This document shows, piece by piece, positions 26,511 to 40,774 of a DNA stretch of 64,000 nt (position 1 is the first letter of the stretch; each line of letters begins with the position of its first letter). Origin of the DNA: Paralichthys olivaceus (lineage: Eukaryota > Chordata > Actinopteri > Pleuronectiformes > Paralichthyidae); contig NC_091100.1 of NCBI RefSeq assembly GCF_024713975.1, forward strand, positions 17,442,001 to 17,506,000, written 5' to 3'. Under the pieces are notes generated by a model. The model was not told the origin of the DNA. It saw nothing but the letters and a program-made list of their open reading frames with translations, and did no database searches. A program made the position numbers and the translations under genes.

Positions 26511-29420
26511 TAGAAATTCAATTTCAATTAGTTCCAGTTAAAAGAGGTAAAGCTGAAATAGATTTGCTTTTGCTTTGCTGGGTAGCTTGCCAACTGTGGC
26601 ACACTTTAATCTCTCACGATTTTCTTCCCTGCAACAAGGTGGATTAGGAAAAGAATAAATATATATTTGCAGTATGTTTCTGCAGAGGGGCCTTGATAAC
26701 ACAATGTATTTAATGTCCCTTTGTGACATCCAGTATTCAACCATCTAAAGGAAAATCAAAACTTTCTAAAACGTAAAAAATTCTTACGAGTAAAATATTC
26801 TCCTACTATATTGCAAATGTTGGTGTTTAATCAGGAATTAAAAACCTACATTTTGTACTTTTGTTTTTCCAAAACATGTCTTAGGCTGGGCACATAATGT
26901 GCATGACACAATATTAAAAAATAAATCAATCGATCAATCACTAAAAACTAAAAATATATTTACGAGCTGCATCCGGTATATTTATTGTGCTCAATGCTGC
27001 ACAATTCAATATGTTTATAATGATGAAAATAACGATTATGTTCAACATGCGAGGTGCTGCTAGTACTGAAGCACCCACTGAGGAATTAATGCATTTTAGC
27101 AGTTGCTGCCGACCTTTTTCAGAACATTTCTTGCCATCCCCTTGTTAAAATGTCCAGAAAATGTTTGCCCATGTGAGAATACAGCAGGTAAATATCTGGA
27201 AAATTTGCAGTTAGCTAATGAGCGTGTTGATGACTTTCAAAAGCAAATGAAGCAAAACTAGAAAAATACAAATATATCAGGATGAAAAAGAGGAAGCAAA
27301 CAGGTAGACGACACAGACCATGATGTCATCATGGGAGGACAACAAGAAAATAAAAACATGATTTCCGCAGCAGAACGTTTGCTTTATGTCCTGTTCCGCA
27401 TGCTCTAACCAGGCGCCGCCCCTCGCCTAAATGTGCTGGACATTGGGAATTGTCTAGACCCAATTTCTTTCTGGTGTTCACGTCTGGAAGCAGCTTCAGT
27501 TGAGAGCAGCCAGTAGCTATTTTAATCAAAAACTGCTACATGATCTGCACCAGAATTTCCAGAAAGAGGCCTAATTTAGTATTTAAAATTCTTGATTGTT
27601 GCTTTTTCCTTTATTTCTGATCAACATTTTCTGAAGATGTTTTGGGGACCCCAGTGTTTGTAAAATCCTGACACTGCTCTGTCTTTTTTAGTAATGAAGT
27701 TTATCACAGATATAGATAAACATCCGTAGCCACCGATGAGCCAGTTGCAGATGGTTAAAATAAGTGTAGCGCTGTCCTGTCTACATGGACTATGCCAAAC
27801 AAAAACTTAAAAACGTACACGTTTGTTAGCAAGCATGCAGCGCTTCAGCTCCCTTCAAGCATGCAGGCGAGGAGACACAGACGCAACACCCAAATTAATA
27901 TGTCACAGAGAAAATATTTTAATGACTTACAAATGGGGGTGACTGCACACTGCCCTGTGCCATTTATTTACAGTGAGGCTGAGACTTACTGGCATGAGGC
28001 AGCACATACGGCAAATTCTTAGACATCTAAATTAGAGGGGGCCTGGAGTGTCGTGGCTTCAGATACATGTGTGTAACCCCTGTGGTCTCCAAACTCCCTC
28101 CTTCAAATTTGCGTCTTCCCTAATCAGTGCCAAATGGAGAGATTTTTTTCTCCTCTCCTCCCCAGCTCAGGCGTCATAAGCAGCTAGAGAGAGAGAGAGG
28201 AAGGAAGTCATTGAATTCAATGAGAGCATTCCATTTTTATTTTTTACGGCCACCTCATATTCACTCATCCCCCCACCCCCCCGTAAACGCAGCAGCTCTT
28301 ACAATTACCAACGCTTTCATGTGTCCCAGTCAGCGGTCGGAGGGGAAGGAGGGCCAATTGCTTTTAATTAAGAGGTATTTGTTTGGGAGCTGTGGGGTGC
28401 TAAACTCCTCATGCACATGGCACTTTTTCTTTGTCATGTTAGCAGCGCTGCAGGGCAAAAATCTCCTGTGTGAAAAACCAACCAAAAACATTGTTTGCTC
28501 TATGTTTTCTCAGAGATAAGAAGGAAAGATGTTGGACTGTATACCAAGAGAAACAGGCCGAGGTGCAGTGAGAAGGGAACGTGTTGGATGCAGGGTCTGC
28601 GCGGCCATTACAGCACTTTTAATCTCATTTGCACCTAATGCCTCAGTAAAAGAATTCCACACTTCAGCCAGCATATGCTTGTGATTATTAATTAGTGTTT
28701 TTGCCTGCATTTTAGGTAATAATAGAGAACCAGTAAAACTGTGAGCCCTCGTAGTCAAGGCAAATGCCTACAATTAAAGTTTACTATGTGTTTGTTTTTC
28801 AAAAGGTTTTTTAACGTCGGACTGATGCACAGCTTGGCAGACGTAGAGCGGCTGAAGTTCCTCGTGTCAGATAGACAGAGCTGCAGCGAGGCCGCATGAA
28901 GGACGGTGTCCCGACAAATGTCTTCCTCACTCTGTCAAGGTGAGCAAGAGGAGGGAAAGATTGTGTAAGAAATGTCAGTTTAGTGATGGAAAATCTTCCT
29001 GGCAATAACAATAAAAACAAATGTTCAATTGGGATAAGGAGGTCAACATGTAAACACATAAGAATTATTCAGTTTAGTAGTTAAACAAACAGACATACAA
29101 AAAACACGCTGTCTGACATTTAAAAAAAACTAAAGTATGAATATTTTACATGGTGTTGGTGTTTTATAATCAGACAGTTTTATGTGAGGTAACTTCCTGC
29201 ATCTCTTGAACGGGAAACACAATTACTCAGTTAAATCAGAAATTGAACTTTCATATCAAGGATGAATAAATCTGCTAACAAGCCTGTCTCTGTCTGTGTA
29301 ATCATCCAAGAACCATGAAAACACATCAGTGAGCTACTGTCACACTGGCTGACGTGTTCTCTCATTGCACTGAATATGGACACTGTTCTCATGTAGCTGA
29401 TCGACAGAGAAGACATCTAA
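26511..29420. other. gene desert, part 2
   Basis: 26740-27780 is AT-rich and featureless. 27780-28760 is more complex (for example AGCAGCGCTGCAGGGC and TCTTTTAATCTCATTTGCAC) without splice-bounded coding potential. 28780-29060 holds another complex piece. No gene is seen. Confidence 0.45.

Positions 29421-29424
<4 letters not shown>

Positions 29425-29480
<56 letters not shown>
29425..29480. repeat. (GT)n(GA)n compound microsatellite
   Basis: A GT run passes directly into a GA run. Confidence 0.97.
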
Positions 29481-29485
<5 letters not shown>

Positions 29486-29585
29486 ACATATTACGACCCT
29501 CGCACTGTCATTTGGTCGTGCTGACATGGCAGAAAACTGTCTGGGTCACAGAGTCAGCTGGCACCAGAGTTAATGGGCCTGGCCT

Positions 29586-29603
29586 CTGTGTGTGTGTGTG
29601 TGT

Positions 29604-29648
<45 letters not shown>
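29586..29648. repeat. (GT)n microsatellite
   Basis: About 63 bp of GT with one TATG interruption. A related CA run lies at 30040-30067. Confidence 0.97.
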
Positions 29649-29650
<2 letters not shown>

Positions 29651-32600
29651 CACACTAATGGTTTTGTTGCATGCACATCTTTTCAAATTAATCGGTGAGT
29701 GTGCATGCAGATACACATTAATGGTCCTGTGCAGCGTGTGCATGTGTGTGTGTGGTTGTCCCTCCCCTGCCCCCCAGCTTTGCTCTCCATCCACAATGAA
29801 CCTCGCTCTGAAACGTGGAGCCGCGTGATGACAGGCCGATCGCCGGGGGACAATGCACTGTAATTTGTGAGGGGCCTTGCCACGAGAGGAATGATGGGTA
29901 ATTAAGAGGAAGACACTGAGAGACACGGTGGGGACTTGGTGACAGGCGACAGGTCATTGGCTGTGTGTACTGACAAGCCAACAAACCCCTCTCTGGTTCT
30001 CCCATTCCAGGCTGGTCCCCCGCACTGCTGCATTCAAAAACACACACACAGACACACACACACACACTAATAGTTTATTGCAACTTCCTGTGTTCATAGT
30101 TTTGGCTATAATAGTTCTGATAAAATTGGACAGCCTACACCACGGTGACAATATTTTGTAACATTGATTTACAGAATGTAAATGAAAAGTAAATAATAAT
30201 CCCTCGACGCACAGAGAAATCTGCTCGTTTCTGCAAACACAGAAGGTCAAAGCTGAATAAGGATGGTGGTCTGTGATTGATTTTCAGTTATTGCAATACT
30301 TCTACAGTTCAGTATTATTTTCTATTCTTAATAGATTTAACAAATATCAAGAATCTGATTGTCTGACATGTTATTTTTCTCATTTGAGGTCTGTTTCTTT
30401 TAGCTGGGAGATGGGAGCTCTTAGCTTGTTTAGCACAATATTAATACAACCAATAGAACTGATGATAGAAACACTTGCCCTATCTTACAATGTTAAAGAA
30501 AGTGGAAAAGTTCCTGAATCCACCTGCTGATCTGGATCTGCACCAGCAAAAAAAACAACAGACAAATGACCGGGGTGAAATCATGACCCCCTTGATGGAG
30601 GTATTTTTTCTCCAATCAGTCAATTTTATTTACTCTCCAATCAGTCAATGAGTCTTTTTTGCATTTGGAATTAAATGAAACACACTCACCTGTCACTCTT
30701 TCTGGTCAACATAACAAACAGACTTCTGTTATTCTACAGCCCTTCAATAAATTTTAACCTCTGCAAATTTTCCAATATTCTGTTTTTATTCAAACAGTTT
30801 TTGCCCTGTACTTAGGACTGTTTCTTTTCTTCCCCATTTCATCTGTTTCTACCTAATTAACTAGTAATTGTGTGTGAAACAAGAACAAGAAAAATGTAAA
30901 TTAAACCCTGGAAATATTTTTTCTTTGTGGCATTAGCTTTACAAAAAATCAAATATCATTGTGTGTTAGTAATAAACAGTAGAGTAAAGTCATTTTTTGT
31001 AAACATCACTGTCGACTTACTAACTTTTTCGACACTGTCTCTGTCTGCAGGTGGGACAGTGGCCACAACAGAGGCTTTTGTATGAAGCTGAATGATGGAC
31101 ATATTAAATGATGAGGGGCCATTTGCTACCTGCACCCTTAGACTACTGATAAACACACACCCATATTTTTAACAGACCAGGTAACAGTGATGTGAGTGGA
31201 CGCTCACTGGACAGTGTCAAACAAGATGATAAATATGCAACACATGTAAATATGTTGAGATGTGAACACACTGAACACGTAATGGTCTGATGTTAAGGGA
31301 GGGGACTACCAACGGGGACCACCATCCTCAATTATACTTGTGAATTTGTGCACAAAAAAGGAGTTTTGCTCATAGTAAGAAAAATAGTTGGCATGTACAG
31401 TTTGTCTTGTAGCATCATTAAATGATCAGATTAATATCTTGGATGATGAATTTCTGGTTTTACAATTGTTGGAGTAAAATGGTTTACAAAAAAGTTTCTG
31501 CTTCAACTTTTGTAGCTGCACTAGAAATATTTTCTCTTTTCATCACATCATCCACAATTAGTCAGAAATGTAAGAGATTTGATTTGAGTTGCATCTTCTC
31601 TCTTAAAAGCAACTTGTAGTATTTATATCTTATGTTTGTTTGCTTTTTTATCTTAATGCTTTTTCGTAGTGTATCAGCAGAATGCAGTGTTTGCACAGAG
31701 GAGGCTGTGGTTGACATCCAATACATATGAAAAGAGGCATTTAGCCTTCCAGAAAATCTCAAACATTTTCTCTTTTTCATTTGCATTTCTTTTCCTCCAC
31801 TCTGAACCTTTTCATCTTATTGAGGTTTCACCGCATTACTACAGGGACCTTCAACCGCAGGACCAAATCCTCAAGGTACGCAGTGCACAGGCTCCGTTCC
31901 CACAGACCCCAAAAAACCCATATCGGCCCCTGTCTGCACATCTCTCCCTTACATCTCCCTGGCAGCCAGTAAATCACCAAAGCTCACTCCCGGCCCCATT
32001 AAATAAACGTGCTGGGGTCGCTGACTAATTGATAGCGTTACAATCTGAACTGGTTCATAGTGGCGCTAAATTGAAAACATCGGGGGAGGAAGACAGGGGG
32101 ATGTTGGTAGTAAAGAGAGGGAGGAAAGAGCCCTTTGAGGAGACAGACAGAGCAAGGGGGGTTTGTAGGGGGAGGCCTAGGGAGGGAGAGGAAGAAGTTT
32201 TGATGATAGAGGCAGGAGAGGAGACGGAGGAGGAGGAGGTGAGGAAAAGACAGAGTCAAGAGGATGCCGATGGGAGAAAAGGGAGGAAAGGCTGCTGAGG
32301 GGGAATTTCAAGGAGAAACACAGAGATAGAGTGAAAAATAGGGAGGAGAGGAGGGGCAGTAGGAAGGTGATAGAGAGGGAAAGGGAGTCAGATTAGTGTG
32401 TGAAAACTACAATTGAACTATAATTTTCCATTTTTTTTAGATTTCTGTGAACAAAGAATCCCCAAAACACTGAAAATTACATCTCTTTTTTTTTTACCTC
32501 ATTGAGTAAGTTTGGAGGGTTTTTTTCTGTTATTGGACAACTGAACATGAAAAAGGATATAAACCTTGAGTAAAAAAAGATAAAAGTCTAGTTGACCAAG

Positions 32601-33439
32601 GCTCCTACTTGCCTTGATCAACTTATGATATACTTCTGATCACTATGCTTAGATTTGGTTCGGGTCAAAAATGACTGGTCAAACCTGGCCAAGGGATACC
32701 TTGTCAAACAATATTTCCTGTGCCAAGACACTGATCCAACCGATATTTTCTGATTGTGAAAGTAGTGGAGAAAAGAATACAGGTTAGTGACAACACCTGA
32801 AAAAACCTTGGTCAGTGTAACTCGCTTGAATCATCTGTAGCACCGTCCAATCAAAAGCCCTCAACTATGTAAACAGGAAGTCACTGCAGAATCACAAATT
32901 GTTTCATAGTAACAGTTTTTGGGTTGAAGTGAAAACAATTATTATATTATGTGTAACTGCACATACAGACAAAATGTTTGTTTCACCATTTCACTTTAAT
33001 TGTTATTGGCATAATGACTTGTAATTGGAGGCACAGTGTATAAATAAATGTGATTAATTGTCATTTTACATTTGCCATATTACCCTTTCACTTCAAATGG
33101 GTTGTGTATTGAGAATATTTCAGCTGAATTATCTACATACCTTTTAGTGCTGGTGCTTATACTGTGTTTCATTATTTTGTAACAGCTAATTTCTACATAT
33201 TAGCTAGTTTGTATAGTGCAGCTTGTGATGCATGAATCTCCACTTAGCAATAACTTATGTTATAACTATTATACGTCTGGTGCAGCCGGCTCTTGTTTCC
33301 CATGTCCACACATTAAAATGTGATGCTTGTGTTTCCTAATTCATGCACATTGGCGAGACAATTATATTAAATGCTTAATTCTTAAGTTAGAAAAACATCA
33401 GTTAGTGGATGGAGGGATGAAAAATATGCATTTTTAAGT
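29649..33439. other. gene desert, part 3, including a polypurine stretch
   Basis: 29750-30030 is complex sequence. 30070-31780 is AT-rich. 31790-32050 is a complex block ending in ATTAAATAAACGTGCTGGGG. 32080-32395 is strongly purine-biased on the plus strand. 32400-33440 is AT-rich. No exon is supported. Confidence 0.45.
32080..32395 (+). repeat. polypurine-rich segment
   Basis: A roughly 315-bp strand-asymmetric run of A/G with several GGGG and GGAGG clusters (for example AGGGGGAGGCCTAGGGAGGG). The frame open across it is low-complexity Glu/Arg/Lys and unlikely to be a gene. Confidence 0.7.
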
Positions 33440-35072
33440 GGATAAACTCTTGGAGGATGTAGGCAGAGAGAGAGAGAGAGAGCTGGATCGGGGGGAGGAG
33501 AAGAGGGAGGTTTGCCTTTGATCTCCCTGCATGTCTGCCATGCTGTTTTCCTTCAAGGCTTCCTGGTAAGTTTCAGTAGACACCAGTGGGTTCACTCTCG
33601 GGGATCGGACGCTAATGGATCAGTTAAAGGGCCTATTCTTTATGGCTGGGCTAAGTGTTATCATCTGGGGTTAAAGACACTGACCATGGAGCAAACTCCT
33701 GCCAGATAGCAGCTCCTCTGGGGGATTACAGTAGGCCCTTTGCCAAAGTAAGGAGCCAATTGAGGGAAAGTGGTTCCCATTCTTTTTTTTTGTTTTGGTT
33801 CACTTATCTCACTTAAACATCTTTCTCTTCTATCTCATTTTTTCTCTCTCTCCCTCTCTCGCCCCATCTCTTTGTTTCTCTCCCTTGTTCTATCTGCAGA
33901 CGCACGTCAGGGAATACCTTTCTAAAGCTGTTTGAGGCCATTTGTCAGTTGCGCGAGACAGAAAGTTGACGATGGATTCCAGAGGTTGAGGTGACCCCTT
34001 TCATACAGCAGTTTATCCGTGGGACCTGTCAGGGCCGACTGCCTCAAATAGGATGCAGGGCCCGTCAGATAAGGATCACAGAGACAGAGACATGCCTCTT
34101 AAAGTGATCATTCTCTGCCTGTGTTTTTGTTTAACGAGCTGGATTGACAACTCATAGACTCCCTCTAATTGAATGTGATAGATCCCGTCATTAAGTTAAT
34201 TGGCAGCTGGTTTTGATCTCGACCTGTCACACACACTGAGAGATTTTATGGCATCATTTTTTGCAGTCAAACTGGGAAAGCTCAGTGAATAGCTGGTCTG
34301 TGAGAGCGGACCGGACATCTCAGTCGTGACTTTTCATTGCGTCGTGTTAGCAGCACGTGTCGGCCCAACGTGTTGCTGTTGACGCGAAGGTGACACGGAT
34401 CAGTGAGTCAGGTTCAGGTCATTTACAGCTTCTGTTGACTTAATGTGTGTGTCAATATATTTTTTCAATTGACTTTTGTATTATCTTTAATTATTCACAT
34501 AAAAAGTAAAAAGGGAAATCAACCAATTGAATATCATGTGACAAGTCTGGTGAAATGTATTTTATTGTAAGAAATTCAAGAAAAAAAGCAACAACAATCA
34601 ACTGCTCTAACTAACTGCCACATGTCAACACATGTACCTTATTCCTCTAGTAAATCCCATCATTCACATGCCAAGTGAACCCGATAAGTTAATCAGTTTG
34701 TTTATGTTGCGTGCTGCTCAGTATTTTTTAGCTCCACTCAACAACACAACATCCGATAATGAAAACCTAAAATACTCAATACATTTATAGTTCCATGTAC
34801 CTGGCGAACACTCTCCAATGGCAAATATAAAACAGACTCAAGACCTCTCAGCAGTAGACAAAGTTTCAAGAGACGGACACATTGTTGACATTGACATTAT
34901 CAAAATATTTGTTGACTGTATCAAAAACACATTAATAATAGACACAATAATCATTCTCTTTGAAATTTGTCTTGGTCCAAACCCTTTACAAAAAAGAAAA
35001 AAAACCTATTTTATCGTTGAATTGTGTGTTTTAATTACTGCTAACCCCAACAACAATACTACTGCTACTCTA
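33440..35072. other. desert block with candidate regulatory elements
   Basis: 33500-33780 and 33890-34430 are complex, non-repetitive and GC-richer. They include AAGTGTTATCATCTGGGGTT (a GATA-like TTATC next to an E-box CATCTG) and CAATTGAGGGAAAGTGG. 34430-35070 is AT-rich. No coding exon is seen. Confidence 0.4.
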
Positions 35073-35170
35073 TAAAAGGAATAGTCCCCATGAAAATAGT
35101 TGACAGTGAGTTCTGTGGATTATCCAGTGAAATGAGGAGACGGTTTCTGGAAAGAAATAAAAACACTTAG
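35073..35170. repeat. possible dispersed repeat
   Basis: ATAGTCCCCATGAAAATAG, GTTGACAGTGAGTTCTG and TGGATTATCCAGTG form a phrase I recognise from teleost interspersed repeats. Only this copy is in the window. Confidence 0.4.
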
Positions 35171-38100
35171 AACTTTAAGAGAATTATTTTGTCATAGTTG
35201 TGTCCATCTCTATTTTATTGGGATCAGCAAACACAAGACCAAACACCAGTGGCACAGGAAAGACAAACTATCTCCACATGCACACATTAATGATTTGTTG
35301 CATTTTATCTTACACTGGCTTACATCATGTCTGTACTTGTACTGACTGTCAATCAGAGAGTGTTGCCGTGTGAACCTGAGAAGGTCTGTACACACCAAAA
35401 CGTCTCAGTCAGGTCGATGACGGGACCTGTTGTAAAATAGCCAATAACACGTGTTTCAAATTGGCCATTGGTTATAGATTGGTTTACAAGACTGGTTGGT
35501 TATCGGCCCAGTGGCATTATCCCGCGTTGATAAAGCACCAGGGAGCTGTGGGTCAATTACTTTGCCACAGCAGAAATTCCTGCAGACGGCCAATTAAAGC
35601 TGTGGGCCTGTAGTCAAGAAGCAGCCTCTTCCTGTTGATGGCTCACGCAGTTATTCTGAGCCCCGGGCAGCTCCTCGCTCTGCTGGTGTAAAACCTTATT
35701 CTAAGTCTTGTGCTATTATGAGAGCGCTTTAGGATGTTTCCATAGTTAGCTGAAATGACTTTGAAAAAAAGTCAAAACACGTGTATTTGTGAGTGGCTTG
35801 CACACGGGTTATTCGGTACAGAGCAGTGATTGGGTTTCTAATTTAGAGCTTTTAAGTTGCCGTAAAGCATATGCAAAAAGATAAACACAGCATATGAAAG
35901 AAAATAAACAAAATCAAAAAGGGTTAAAATGAGTTTGTCTGTTCAAAGGAGCAATCCACGCAGAGATGATTGGGGTGTGGGCCAAGGTGGTGCCGAGCGC
36001 AGACAAAAGACGACAGGAGATGATTGCAGGGAATCGGTTTTCCACTCTACTCTGCCTGCCTTGTCACAATGGGCTCTTCTGCGTTGAGGAGGATAAAATT
36101 TTATCTTTTTCCTGACAAGCCAAAGTAAAAAAAGTTTGCCCGCTGTCACAAGCTTTTATTATGAAGTCTTTTGTTCAAGTACGGCTGCAAATTGTTGTTT
36201 TTCTGACGTGACTCAAACGGAGCAGAACAGTAAACACTGGTCTATTGTGGGATGTCGACAGAGGTTTGGAGATGTCTTTGTGAAGGGCAGCAGCTGAGTC
36301 ATATGTGTGTGTGTGTATGTGTGTGTGTGTGTGTGTGTGTAAGAGTATATTGTACAAGTAGGCATTGAGTTCTTGTTCTGTATTTTTTTAATTTAATCAT
36401 CAAAATCAAATCTAAATTAAAGTTTACTAAAAAATTAACACTTATATGTTACGGTGCATTTTTTAACATTAGGGACAACATTTTGATAAAAACTCAGTCA
36501 CAACCATCACACACATCCATTCTGCACAAAGTGTAAACCTTCAGCGATGAACCTGCACTTAGTCACAACCGTATAATTTGATCAGACTCACACACCTACG
36601 AGGGGCCCCGCCTGTGTCTGACTGTGTGCCAGGGGCCTCAAATAAAAGAGAGCTGCATGGTCTGCGGGAACGCTATCATCCCTGCAGCTATACCACTACA
36701 TGCACAACCACTTATGATCACTTATAACAAATCTATAGACACTGCGGGTGTCAGCTGATCCTCGCCAACAGGCACGAGAAGCGGCACCCCGGGAGAATCT
36801 CCCCTTTAAAACCCAATTATCCCACAGAGCCGGTGTCGTTTCAAAGGCCAACGGTAGAAGATGTTGGCCCCCGATAAGGGACACATGTGTTCCATCACAC
36901 TTAATTGAAGCAGGGTTCCTGAAAGAGAAACAGCCCCGGAGCATTACGACAAAACAAACAGATTTAAGGACATAACAACTGTATTTGTAATAGGAACGTT
37001 TTTCATGGTGCATGGAAATTGCTTTTTTGTGAAGCGTATTTCTTTTTAAAAAGGAGCTTTTCTCCAGGACAAGCACATGTATACAAAACAATTTCTTCTC
37101 CTCCCTTCTTTTTTTTTACTGGACATCATTTTGTCTTGGAGAGCACACCATGACGATAGGTTTCCAAACCTTCCCAAATTTGATTACAGGTCTACAAAAA
37201 CCTCAAACAATGCCGTGGCAGGCATGTCACTTATGGTCCCAAGCCAAAGTCCGTCTCTAAGAGTCTTTTTTTTTCTTTCGTTCTTTCTCTTCTATTTCTT
37301 TTCATCCTTATGATCTGAAGTTACGAATAAAGACTTAAGTCATGTGTTTTAACAGGAAACACGCAGAACAAATTTACAGTAAAAGAAAAAAAGAGCTGGG
37401 CTGCATGGAGGAAAAATCCTGATATAAACAAAAAAGCTGAATATAGTGGCTTTAATTTTGGATAAAGTTACTGAAATCCCTGTTGGGCAATTACATCATG
37501 TTTTTCTTGTTTAGATCCACATTTAGAAATCACGTGACAGAAGGAAAGTAAGAAAAGAAAGACTCAGAAATGTGGAATCAATGCTGTTATTCTGGTTTTA
37601 TATGTAAAGAACACAGAAGCCTCCTGGATGTGGATTCATATCCCTGCTCCCAGTCGGTTCCCATGATCTGTAGGATGTATTTAGCATTTGCAATTTCTCA
37701 TTTATGGGGATATTATTACCTCCCTGGCACGGTGCCCCGCTTTTGGAATCCCTCGCTTTAATGTTAAATCATGTGGACATTAAAGTCTTTCCCTGACTTA
37801 CAAGACATGACATCTCTGGAAACATACAACCCAGGTCAAAGATGGAGCTCGTTAAAGGATTGCACACAACCACAAATTCACAGAGAGAGAAAAAGGGGAT
37901 AAAAGAGGAAAAAAATGTTTAGTTAACTCCGACTTCAGCCGTCGGGGGGAAAGCTTGGCTTTGTAACTGGCCGCTTAAGATGAGAGACAAAGACAGTTCT
38001 GTGCAGTCTACTCAACAAGGCTCCCCCCCACCCGTCTTACTCAGTTTATCACGGGAAAATTATATTTGTTATCGACAATGGCTTTTAACAAGCACCGCAA

Positions 38101-40130
38101 GCAACAAGGGGATATGACTGTAAGGAGATAAAACTGCTGTACTTTTCCCTCTCTGATTCTAAATTAAGGCCATGTTTTCACAAAAAGGTCAGATATGATT
38201 AAAAGCTGCTGCAGCTCACAAACTGTTTTCCTCTGTTTTTACCCCTGGCACCTAACTGATGCAACATCGGCTATTCTCTCTTTTTTTTATCAAGCGTGTC
38301 ATCTCTTTTACCTCATCACTTTGGTATTCATAATCCATCTTCAATTATCATGAAATACAGCAATATAAAACACTCATAACACACATGATTCTGCCGCTGG
38401 TTCTCACCTTCAGAGTACAAAGAAATCTCAAATTGACTCGGCGTTGTCTCGCATATGTGGACAGCCAACAGCCAGCCAGGCGTAACTACAGCTAACTATT
38501 TGTCTCATTAACTGCAGTTTGTATCCAATTAAAATGAGCCAGGGAGACACTTAATGACCCCACAGACGAGCAAATTACAGAGTTAATACTGCGATCTTTA
38601 ATTAGACTTTACTGCCTGCCCTTAGATTTGGAAAAGTTATTTTAAAGTCTTATATTTTTCCAACAGAAATCCAATAGGCAGGGCTGTAGCTACATGAGAC
38701 AAGTTTACACATCCCCATAACTGGTCAATAATCCCCTTCGCTTCATTTGGAAAGCTTTTTTTTTTTACTCACTCTCTGCTAAATTGCCCAACATCATGAT
38801 GCAATTTGGGTTTTTTAATCACCGTTTTAGCAGTTACAGTGCGGCTGTCCGATTTCCTGCAACAAAAGTGTGTAGCGCCATTAGCGCGAATAATTCCCCA
38901 CAGCAGGCCTCCAGTTGTGCATGTGATCGGACGAGAGGAAAACAACAGGCTTCACCATGGAAAACCTGAGCTAATGTCCTTGATTGTCCCACCTTGTTGT
39001 GGTTGTTTTCTGGGGCAATTACATTCTTGAGACATTATGGGAGAGAAATGCCCGCAGATGGGTTATAATCCCTTGGCTCTGTTGCTATGTGGAGTGTGTG
39101 TGTGTGTGTGTGTGTGTGTAGGCTCATGCAGAATTTCAGGTGTGTTTAGCGTTATAGGAGCTCATATGGAACACTGAAACGTGTGACAGTCCCTTAAGAT
39201 TTGCTAAATGGGTCTGGAGGAGTGCTGGAAAGTTATTTCAAGGTCATTGTTGAGTCATGCAGCTGATGGGAGACTGCTGGGGAGTGTGGTGCAGATAGTT
39301 TGCTACTGTGTCATCGTTACATTAAGCGATGTCAAGGCTGCAGCTTTGTAACTGCCTGCACAAAGAATCCCCTATTCTCTCTGTGCTGGGCTGCACGAGT
39401 CATTTTGTGGACAACCACGCACCTATAGTAAAGTGTATTTTTACACAAGCCGCAGTGCCATATGCCTGACTACATGGAGGCTAACCTCACAGTTTTGGCC
39501 CGCTGCGCATTTCAGTCCGATGCAGAAGTCAAACAAGCAAAGCCACGCAGCGGGTCAGATATTGAAAACGGTGCACTTACAGAGTGAAAAGCAAAACAGA
39601 GAGAATTCTTGTCCTGTTTTAAACTTTGTCTTATATAAACGTAGCAGGGCCGGGGTGATATCTGATAAAATAGATCAAAATTACATTATTGGCTTTTATA
39701 GCCCACTGAAAACATAGCCCAAAGGTATGCTTTTTGGCAGAGAGCAGCTCGTAATATGTCTAAGAATTGTTACCATCTGGTTTGACTGCAGGGAATGCTA
39801 CTCTCTTAAAAACCTCAAAGTCAAAATGATACAAGGAAAACGCGGCATTCATAAGCAGGTTGGCTTTTTATGGACGCCTGTCCACATCGATTTGGCTCCA
39901 CGGTGTCTTGAAGACAACGTTTAGGAGCAATCTTTTTTCTTTCTGCACACTATGAGTCCAAATCCAATCTTATATATACGTTCTTTATGGAATGTGCTAT
40001 TCTTGCTCTAAAAAGTGACTTCCAGCCTTTCAGTCACAGAGATAAAGTAGAAAGCAAAGGTCTGGTATTGGTGTTAAGTACATCTGGTTGGTTTCATCGG
40101 TGCAACCTTCCAAGAACACAAACATACAAT
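35171..40130. other. gene desert, part 4
   Basis: GT microsatellites lie at 36304-36341 and 39093-39119. Complex candidate regulatory blocks lie at 35430-35700, 35940-36300 (with GGCAGCAGCTGAGTCAT, an E-box beside an AP-1-like site), 36590-36920, 37560-37780, 38400-38620 and 38800-39060. Poly-T runs and AT-rich spacers separate them. No protein-coding exon could be supported in any frame. Confidence 0.4.
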
Positions 40131-40598
40131 GTGCAACATCCGTCTGTCTGACAGGAAAATGTTATCCCCTGACATTTTAACCCCCTTTTTTCACTTTCCT
40201 TCACTCTTCTAATCGCACTCCTTTACACAGTTTCAGCCTCCATTACCTTATTATGAGATTACTATGTCAATGTGCTCAGAATTGTGACAATTACAGTAAG
40301 TGGTGGAGTAATTTTCGGCATTAAATGGGCTCTTTGTGTACCATGTTGCTGTTTATTTCCGTGGCCTGTCATAGGTTGAAAGAGGGCGTCCTGGCAACGT
40401 GTCAGATACATTCTCATATGTATGACAGGATAAGCGGGTATATGTACTTGTGTATACACACAGCAGTATATATATATATATATATATATGCACATGTCAA
40501 GGTGGAGTTTTCATATGACATGCTGCAATGAAGTAGGAATCATCCCTGCGTGTGTGTGTGTGAGAGAGAGAGAGAGATAGCACTGAGGCCTGTGGCAT
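40131..40598. other. desert spacer with AT and GA microsatellites
   Basis: A perfect TA run at 40466-40489 and a GT/GA run at 40549-40576. Otherwise nothing recognised. Confidence 0.5.
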
Positions 40599-40695
40599 AT
40601 GAAACATGAGTCCCTGTTTAGCAGTGTGAACCATGGGGGAGAGAGAAGGGGGAGGCTGTTTTCTCTATGCCTCCTTGACCTGTCACTATTGATGA

Positions 40696-40708
40696 TGTGT
40701 GTATGTGT

Positions 40709-40765
<57 letters not shown>

Positions 40766-40774
40766 TGTGTGTGC
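40696..40774. repeat. (GT)n microsatellite
   Basis: An interrupted GT tract of about 79 bp with the longest pure run in the middle. It generates a spurious Val-Cys-rich open frame. Confidence 0.97.

Noticed and set aside
32029-32298. Glu/Arg/Lys-rich 89-codon frame
   Set aside because: It is a low-complexity product of the polypurine tract.
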